64,000 nucleotides of DNA from Ascaphus truei (taxonomy: Eukaryota > Chordata > Amphibia > Anura > Ascaphidae): the NCBI GenBank assembly GCA_036426205.1, contig CM071570.1, positions 2,619,997 through 2,683,996 on the forward strand. The letters are read 5' to 3'. Both the position numbers and the translations under genes were made by a program. This document shows positions 56,982-64,000 of the stretch, one piece after another. Under the pieces are notes generated by a model. It was not told the origin of the DNA. It was given only the letters and a program-made list of their open reading frames with translations, and did not search any database. Positions within the stretch are counted from its first letter, which is position 1, and the number at the start of each line of letters is the position of its first letter.

Positions 56982-58020
56982 CAGCGCCTCCACTTACCCA
57001 GGATCCCCATCATGTGAGATTCCCCTGGGCAAGAAACATAACAACACCTTATGATTGTAACTGGTTTTTACTGTAATGCAACAATACCGTAGCACTCTAT
57101 ACTTTGCATCAACACATAACACTTATACTATAACGCTTATCCTTAACTCAGCTAACTGGTAATGTCCTTATAACATGAGTGGCTCGGCCACGCTCTTAAT
57201 GAGTATTGTCCTGTACAGTAGTGGCTCAGCCACGTTCTTAATGAGTATGTCTCTGTCCCGTAACCGCATGCCCCACACACCATGTCCTTGTATTAATAAA
57301 GAGGATTTGCTCCGTGTATTTAGGCCTTTGGCCACTCACTAGTGTCCCCAAAGAGTTACACCTAAGGCGGGATCAGCGCCTGTTGACCGGTGTTGGTGCA
57401 CTTGATGTAAATACCTTCCGGTCACGGCGGTGACCGGTAACACTTCAAAAAGGATCAGACGAATCCTCTGCTTGTCTTTGATGTTGCGTGGTACAGCTGC
57501 CTGATCCCAAACAGCTCGGCACCTCTTTGCTCCGCACACTTGTCCCTAACTGTCTACACAGTAAGGTGACTGATCGCTACCACTATGGGCGTCCCTGCAG
57601 CACAGCAGCCTATTGTGACTCAGGGGTTCTCCTAAGGGCCTGCGGGGTAAAGCTAGCCTATGCAGGCGGGTCACGGACACCCTGAACGCACACACCCTCC
57701 TCCTTTACCTTCCGGATCCCCTCTGCCTAGCGTGGTCTCTCCCCCACGCTTCCCTTTCCTCCTCCCGTAATCCCAGCCTTCTGATTGGCTCCTGACATCA
57801 GCTGACTGTCCCAGAGCGCATGGGAGTTGTAGTTTGCCAACGGAGCATTTTCCCTATTGGTCCGTTGTTCGCGCGCTTGCACCGCGCATGCGCGACCTCT
57901 CCGCTCTGTCAGTGCCCTTTGAAAGGTTGCGCGATAACATGGCGGCGCCCTATACTGTCGGGCCGCCGCGGAACCTGCACCACTCTCTCCGAGCACGCAC
58001 TGCAACCACCTGAGGTAACT
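56982..58020. repeat. LTR-like unit B with promoter-like module
   Basis: From CAGCGCCTCCA (56982-56992) rightwards. The right part is CpG-rich: ATTGG boxes (57785, 57856), CGCATGGGAGTTGTAGTTT (57817-57835, ZNF143-like), GCGCATGCGC (57885-57894, NRF1-like), AACATGGCGGC (57936-57946, YY1 consensus) and a splice-donor-like CCTGAG|GTAACT at 58014/58015. The same order recurs in unit C at 61-62.4 kb, and TTGGTGCACTTG.TGTAA and AAGGATCAGA are shared, so this is a repeat. A host-gene first exon on the plus strand cannot be excluded. Confidence 0.45.
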
Positions 58021-59981
58021 AACACATCCCTACACTAACAAAAGGGTTCACACCTCCTGGCATCTCTTAGGCTTTCAAGTTCTGGCTTCCTCGCAGACGC
58101 ATAGGCACCGAGCCTGGTAGCCATGACTTCGAAATCCCACATTTCATTTACAGGTTATCAATATATATACAGTATACACATTAAACTATACCCATTTAAT
58201 AAAATATATTGTGTCCTGTCTTCTGTGTGCTAAACGTTATGAGTTCCTATTCTGGTGTCATGAATGGAGTGAGTGTATATTCCCTACAAATCACGAGCCT
58301 CATTTCTGGCACACAAATAACTTTAAAACTTTTAGACACTTTAAAAACCGGCTCAGCTTTATATCCTAGATGGAGCAGCCCCTGAACCCCTAATCTAGGT
58401 TCAGTATACCTGGGCATGTATGTGGGTACCTCTGCTATACTGGGGAGCCCCTGCTATACTAAGGACTCTGTGTATACCTGCAGATATCTTTTAACCCCTT
58501 CACCTTGTCTGGAAGATGCTGCAGCAGGGACTCTGCTACATAGACACATTCTGTAAAGACTTTCTCTGACAAACCCACCCTGAAACTTACAGCCTAGAAA
58601 TCTCCCGATCCCAGCATCCCCAGTAAGGACAAAAATCACATCATTCTTTAATGTCGCAAAATCAGTATACAGTTGCAGTAATACATTTTTTACATCTGGG
58701 TCCCAGAGCTGGCACTCTAAGGCCCTAAAACACAGGTCAGGGTTAACCAAGTGGGCTTGACCTTTATTATAAGCCTGGATAACCCCTTCACCGTCACACT
58801 GACATCCCGAGTCACACTGTACAAGCACCGGGAAACAATGTGTGTCCACCGGATACAACATGGCCACGGGGTCAGGCCTCCATCTGGTGGCCAACACAAA
58901 GGTACGACATCATGGGGCGTGACTCTGGTACTTTCTATTGATGACCCCACAGCCACATCAGTAGTGTTTTTGAAGTGAAGCTTCTTTGCTGGCGCCTACA
59001 GGGTTTTCATGGGGGAAAAAAATCCTTGCGTTGTAACGAAAAACCGTAACGAGAGTGCCGTCACGGTACTAATATGCGCGCACGTCGCACTCGCGCATGA
59101 GCACAAAAACACTAGGTCTGGTTCTCGGGCCTCCGACGCGCATGCGCAGAAGCCTCCTGTGCTCGGCACACACACCATTTTTGGCGTATCTCTGGAACCT
59201 GGGAGTCTCCAGAGGTCGGGGGGTCACTGATCAGCACCGAGGGTCATCCGGGAGCCGGTAAGGTTGAAAAAACAAAGTCATTTGAGGCGGGATTGCTGCT
59301 TTAACTGTGCCTAACTAAAACCATTTATTTTCCCTTTTTTTTAATGAATTTCTATGAATTGTTAATTAACACTGTCCTTGTTATTGCTATGCAGGGGAAC
59401 GCTGAGCACTAAATGTGAGCAGTGCGCTTCTCCTCTGTGTATGGGATTTCATACACTGTTATGCATCCCTGGAGCCTCTCATCGCACTTTATTACCTGTT
59501 GTGAAACCACTGAACCCTCTGATCTCCAGAAAAGAACCGCCTGCTGAGAATGTAATATGGAAAAATTAAAATTGCATTAACTCTTACATCAAAATGAAGA
59601 TAAAAATGCAGCTAATTGTTGATTCTACAGAATCAGCTCCTTTCCTTCTAACCGTTTTGTAATAATCATGCATTTCACGGTTGTAAATATAAATGGTCTT
59701 CCTCACACGGGGTGTTTGCATAATAGTATAAAGCCGTGAGAAATCCTCTGCACGGCGCCGGGGCTGCTGCTGCAAAGTCTCCTCCACTCACGGTTCTTGT
59801 TTGACAGTAAAGATGAGCGGGTTTTGGGGTAGAGACTGTGTGCAGTAAATGACAGAGAGCATTGAAATGATATGGGGCTGACATGGTTAGTGTGACCAGA
59901 CAATTACCGCAACTGCATTTAAATTATTACGAGGGAATGCAACGTTACTTTTTTTACGCATATGTAGCCCTGTTTCCCCTT
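58021..59981. other. Non-coding; one 147-codon minus-strand frame of unknown meaning
   Basis: The frame 58454-58897 (minus) has an ordinary amino-acid composition, including a cysteine pair near DSGCQCDGE, but I recognise no domain. It may be an internal part of a retroelement. A CpG-rich patch at 59000-59240 ends in GGGAGCCGGTAAGGTTG and looks like a MITE or weak promoter. The rest is AT-rich without features. Confidence 0.3.
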
Positions 59982-59997
59982 AAACAAGATGGCTACT

Positions 59998-60993
59998 ATC
60001 GGTTCAGGTAGGGACGACGGACAGAAACTTAGCTTCATGACCCAGTGGGAATCGGATCTTGAGGAGACAGAGGATGATGACTGGACGGAGATCTTTAACG
60101 TGGCGGGCAGAAGCTCGGTCTGTACCACATTAAAGGAGAACTCATATAAGGTGTTAATGAGATGGTACCTCATCTTGGCCAAATTAGCTAAGTTTATCCC
60201 AGGATATTCCCCGCTCTGCCCTAGGCAGTGCGGGGAAAGAGGTCTGTTACACATGCTGTGGTCCTGCCCTTGTATAGCCCCTCTATTGGAACAAATCAGA
60301 GATTGGCTACAGAGGATTTTGGGCCTCGAAATTAAACTAGATCCGTGGCTGTTCCTGCTTAACAGACCAACAAAGGACGTATCCAGAGCAAATAACAAAC
60401 TGATAGCTCATTTTGCTACAGCGATGAGGTGCGAGACCGCAGCGTTGTGGAAACAGAACACGATCCCTTCTATTGAAAAAATTCGCAATCGAATTTGGTT
60501 TATATGCCAGATGGAAAAGTTGACGGGTTTGGTTAACTACACGGGCCCAAATTTCCAAAAGGTATGGCTGCCTTGGCTAGCGCAGTCAGATATTCAAGGG
60601 GTGAACGTTGCCACAATATGGCATTGATAGATTTAGGTGAGTTCTCTTCTGATGAGACGGAGTCATCCCTGACTTGGACTAAGAGGACCGTGACGGGCTG
60701 TCAGAGAGATAGCGGGAGCTATACCCATTAACATTAGACACAATAGACACCCGGGAATCGGGGTGAACGAAACCAGGTCAAGACACCATGGATATTACGC
60801 CCCCGCCTCCCCCCTAGGTGTTGTTTTCCCTTTTGTCTCTGTCAGTATGTCTATCAATGTTTGTCCTTATAGTAGTAGAACGCAAGGTGCTGCGTCACCA
60901 ACAGCAGACAAAATGTTTGGACAACAATGTGTAAAAAGTGATGCTTTACCTTGTAAAATAAAATCAATAAAAAAAGAGTAAAAAAAAAAAAAA
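59998..60993 (+). mobile_element. 5'-truncated L1/Tx1 LINE with 16-bp target duplication
   Basis: Codes the end of ORF2 (LKENSYKVLMRWYLILAKLA, FIPGYSPLCPRQCGERGLLH, MLWSCPCIAPLLEQI, DPWLFLLN) to a stop at 60627. A 3' UTR, AATAAA signals near 60957-60971 and an A-rich tail follow. AAACAAGATGGCTACT flanks it at 59982-59997 and 60994-61009. The first ATG of the open frame (59989-59991) lies in the target copy, not the LINE. It is the same LINE family as 40612-43284 but preserves the region lost there. Confidence 0.88.
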
Positions 60994-61009
60994 AAACAAG
61001 ATGGCTACT

Positions 61010-62389
61010 TGTGCTGCCCTTTAAGCTGTTGGCTCGCAGGGGCCTAAGCCTCCGCCACGGGGAGCCTGGGGCGATATATTTATAACTTTGGTGCAGCGCC
61101 TCCACCTGAGAGGGATCCCAGCAGAGTCGGAGGACCCCCCCAAAGGACACAACAATTAATGTACACACACCGTAAAATAGAAAGGCCTTTACTGGCACAT
61201 ATAACTCTTATACTCTATACCTTATACTCTATCAAACTATCGGTACAACTACCCATGCCGAGACGAAGCCCTATCCTAGAGGGTGAAACGCGTAGAGGGG
61301 GAGATCGGGCTGTAGCCCTGGTGTTGTTTCATGCCAATAAAGTTTTTTTGACCTCATCCGGGACCTCGTGGATTTGTCATGCGCAGTTGCGCCCGAATTC
61401 TTCTCTATACATCTATACTCCTTGAAGGCAGCACGCGGGAGCGTGAGGATAGAGGCAAGCAGGACTCAGACCGGAGTGGAGACAAAGGTAAGAGTTTTTA
61501 CTTTATTACCTCTCCACACACTCCGGTCACTCTAGTGTCACTCTTAGCTTCCTCATACCCAGCCCACATGACGGTACTGACACCGTGCGGTGCTCTTGCT
61601 GCATAGCTGAAGCGCAAGACAGTTTGTTCTCTCTGGACAACTACAACTAACAGGGCTGTATCCCACCACCGTGTAACCCTGTCTCCATGTCCTGAGAATC
61701 ACAGTCCCCCAATGTCCCACAATGCCCACACCCAACCCACCGTGTGTGACCGCACGGCCCACTAATTGAATGTGTTAGAGTTGGTGCACTTGCTGTAATG
61801 GTACCTGCCGGGCGCTCCAGCACCCAGGCGCGCCAACAAGGATCAGAAGATATCCGCAATCCTGCGATTGCTCCGACTGACTCCTCCTCTTCCAGCCTAC
61901 GAAGATCTATCTCCTGTCTCTGGAAACAAACTGCTCTATTGGTTCCCTGGCATCACAGACACCTGCACACATAGACCCTAACTCTTGGCATCCCAGCTCC
62001 GACTACCTCCTTCCCTTTCAGCGCGCGAAGAACTATCTCCTGTTCCAGGAAACTAGTTGCTTTATTGGTTTCTTGGCGTCACATGGTCCTGCCGCCCCTC
62101 AGCACTATGGGGTTTGTAGTCCCCGTGGAACCTATCTCTATGGGCCGCCGTGTGCGCGCTGTACACTGCGCATGCAGTGTAACCCATGAATCATCCACCG
62201 CGACTTCTGTCCCTCCTCGCACGTGCGCAACATGGCCCAAGATGGCCACCAGAGCGTCTGGCGAACCTATCGCCACCTGCACTGACCTCTGCAGCAGCGG
62301 AGGTAGGAGGGGAGAGGCGCAACAACGGGGAACCGGAAGATGACCAGGCTATACATACATCTAACAGACCTTGCAGGGCCAGGCTTACA
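61010..62389. repeat. LTR-like unit C with promoter-like module
   Basis: It carries GCCTCCGCCACGGGGAGCCT, CAGCGCCTCCA (61094-61104) and GAGGGATCCCAGC, as in units A and B. The right part holds GGGGTTTGTAGTCCCC (62110-62125), TGCGCATGCA (62168-62177, NRF1-like), CAAGATGGCC (62237-62246, YY1-like) and a donor-like GCGGAG|GTAGGAGG (~62305). On the minus strand TGTAAGCCTGGCCCTGCAAG near 62389 could be the LTR start. A hairpin-family fragment with GAAACGCGTAG (61285-61295) is inserted in it. Confidence 0.45.
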
Positions 62390-62510
62390 TCTTCCTGGTA
62401 ATGGGCAGTTTTCCTTTTACCTTCAATCAATTATTTCAAGTATTTTCATAGCAATGATTGTGATGGAAAGCTGCCCAGCGACCAGCATATTAAAGGTTAA
62501 GCCTGGCCCC
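62375..62510. repeat. Small foldback
   Basis: GGGCCAGGCTTACATCTTCC...GGGCAG on the left pairs imperfectly with CTGCCCAGCG...TTAAGCCTGGCCC on the right. Non-coding. Confidence 0.5.
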
Positions 62511-63830
62511 TGCCCGTCCATTCCTGGGTCCCATCTGGCCACCAGACCCTGGGGCTTCCCCCGTTTTTAAATGCCCAGTAGCCCTTGCCTGCCCATGTAA
62601 ATGTAATTCTTTATTGCTGTGTGTTATAAACTGTACCCAAGTATAGCAATGTCATTGTGCCCACTGTAAGGCATAGACAAGGTCTCCGGACATGCAGGGC
62701 TGAGAAACCCTTTGTGCAGCTGCATGTCCGGAGGACTGGCTATTGGGGGAGGAGAGGTGCAGGGCACAAAGGGAGAGTGGCCTGGGGCAGAGATCGGGCC
62801 GTGGGGCCATCAGGCCAGAAAGAGGAGCATTTGGCCACCCCCCAGACATCCCGGGGGATACCCTGCCGGCTGAGGGAGCCTTAGCTGAGCTCCCACTTGT
62901 AGACGCTGCTTCCATTGTCCCGTTCGTATTTTCCTCCAAGACTAACTCGCCTCTGCCCCGTCCCCAACTCTGATTGGCCAATGCAGATGAGCCCTCGCGT
63001 CCTGATTGGTTCCCATGGAGCATCTGCGCTGTGAGTGGTTGCCAGGCCGTCTACCATGATTTCCTATGGCAGCAGGGAATCTATGTAAGGGGAACTCGAT
63101 CACAGCTCCAAGTCTCGTGTTTTGAGCACCGAGGCTGTGCCGGAGACACCTGAAAAGGAGACTGTGAGCCTAACTCAGGGGTCTCCAAACTCAGTTTTCA
63201 AGAGCCGCCAACAGGCCGGCTTTTATGGGTATCCCTGTTTCAGCACCTGGCCTAATTCAATGGGAGATTTAAAAGTGTTTCAGTGCAGTGCCGGAGAAGC
63301 AGAGAGCAGAATTGCACAGAGAGTTCTGGACAGTTCCTACCCCCACAGGGGTGGAAGCAAAACCCAGGTAATCGGTGGTTTGGGGCATGAGTCCCAACAA
63401 CAGTGCTCAATCCAAATCTGAACTGTCATTCTATAACAAGCTTAAGTCCACATATCATGGTAATAGGAAACCAATATAGCCAAAAGATATAGTATTGGAC
63501 CCAGTGCTATTTGAATGCAGCAAAGACACTAAATATTGTTATAATAGTCCACGTGTCAGAATAAATGAAGGGTTAACATACCATAGGTGTGTAGACCTCT
63601 GCCATACAGGACCCTTGTGCTGCAGCACTGTTTCTGGTCATCAATTCTCCATGTGAAGGGGAAATACAATACTCATAGATGGCTGGTTCCTTTGCTGCGT
63701 GCAGCACGCTCAATATTCAAGCAGAAGTAGAAATCCTAGGATTCCAGCGGTGCACAGCCAAGTAGAGTAGGGGACCAGCAAGGTGTGGGTTAAAAATATA
63801 TTTATTGTAACAACATAGTATAGGGGACAC
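62511..63830. other. Non-coding, with a short hairpin and a hAT fragment
   Basis: CTCCGGACATGCAGGGCTGA (62681) pairs with GCAGCTGCATGTCCGGAG (62715-62732). CAGGGGTCTCCAAACTCAGT at 63177 starts a truncated hAT MITE. The stretch 62900-63100 has opposed CCAAT-type boxes and could belong to another LTR-like unit. No gene recognised. Confidence 0.4.
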
Positions 63831-63838
63831 ACACTCTG

Positions 63839-63874
63839 ACGCGTTTCGGACTGGTATAGTCCTTTATCAAAGAG
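63839..63874 (+). repeat. Hairpin-family loop signature
   Basis: ACGCGTTTCG followed by CTTTATCAAAGAG, the same pair as at 36376-36410. The surrounding element continues past the right edge. Confidence 0.55.
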
Positions 63875-64000
63875 CTGATTCGCGCCATTAATCCCCACAG
63901 TCTTAAAGAACAAACCCCGCCCCCCTGCATCATCGCGCTGCCCGTTTTTGGCGCGAAAATCGCCGAGATATAATCTGATTGGCTGCTACTCCCAGCGAAT

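Larger units (their letters stand above)
53658..57230. repeat. ~3.6-kb inverted repeat with nested palindromes
   Basis: Outer arms 53658-54420 and 56456-57230 pair: GCTGCGATTACAGAAAGG at 54403-54420 with CCTTTCTGTAATCGCAGC at 56456-56473. Pairing runs outward to GTGGCCGAGCCACTATGTTA / CATGAGTGGCTCGGCCACG with scattered mismatches. Each arm carries a TGGAGGCGCTG site (53894-53904 plus; 56982-56992 minus), so two LTR-retroelement leader sections face each other. Inside lie complementary minisatellites and a foldback pair. The arms differ more than the triplicated unit next door, so this is an older structure. Confidence 0.8.

Noticed and set aside
58454..58897. 147-codon minus-strand frame as a host gene
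   Set aside because: No recognised domain, no splice context, and it lies among retroelement pieces; kept only as a remark.

Overview
The window is vertebrate nuclear DNA, most likely from a frog or toad (Anura). It carries the 5' part of one host gene, beta-dystrobrevin (dtnb), on the minus strand. Three coding exons are readable: exon 2 with the start codon (22926-22996), exon 3 (19776-19856) and exon 4 (5115-5328). They splice in frame with GT/AG signals into the first ~120 residues of the protein. Later exons lie off the left edge. A CpG-rich, CRE- and YY1-like segment at about 34446-34735 is the best candidate for the promoter and non-coding first exon, which would make intron 1 about 11.4 kb. 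The anuran assignment rests on the repeats: a TTAA-flanked T2/Kolobok-type MITE, CR1/L2- and L1/Tx1-type LINEs and long hairpin repeats of a kind I know from frog genomes. The species cannot be told.

Nearly everything else is transposable elements and satellites. Left part (1-34 kb, inside dtnb): a 1.3-kb hairpin element with a 17-bp target duplication (2135-3436), MITEs, a degenerate L1/Tx1 fragment (6.3-7.3 kb), a CR1/L2-type LINE (8.1-10.7 kb), a T2/Kolobok MITE split by a G-rich hAT element (15.7-19.2 kb), several hAT MITEs with exact 8-bp target duplications, a dead Tc1 element (25.3-26.5 kb), an L2-type LINE (27.5-29.2 kb) and a large foldback (31.0-32.2 kb).

Middle (34-47 kb, upstream of dtnb): the candidate promoter; a small foldback holding a CRE and an RFX X-box; two LINE 3' ends joined as an inverted pair; a short LTR retrotransposon with an uninterrupted 670-codon gag-like frame with a PNMA-like start and no pol (36.8-39.3 kb); minisatellites; an L1/Tx1 fragment (40.6-43.3 kb); and LTR-like blocks.

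Right part (47-58 kb): a stack of inverted repeats. A ~1.9-kb unit occurs three times in +, -, + order with no length difference. It is followed by a second inverted repeat of ~3.6 kb with a further foldback pair nested inside. One 46-bp module sits at the axis or edge of several of these palindromes. This is either an unusual amplification structure or an assembly artefact. The last 6 kb holds LTR-like promoter modules and an L1 tail with a perfect 16-bp target duplication.

An 11-bp sequence, TGGAGGCGCTG, looks like a shared primer binding site and recurs at eight places. No tRNA, rRNA, CRISPR or prokaryotic features were seen.
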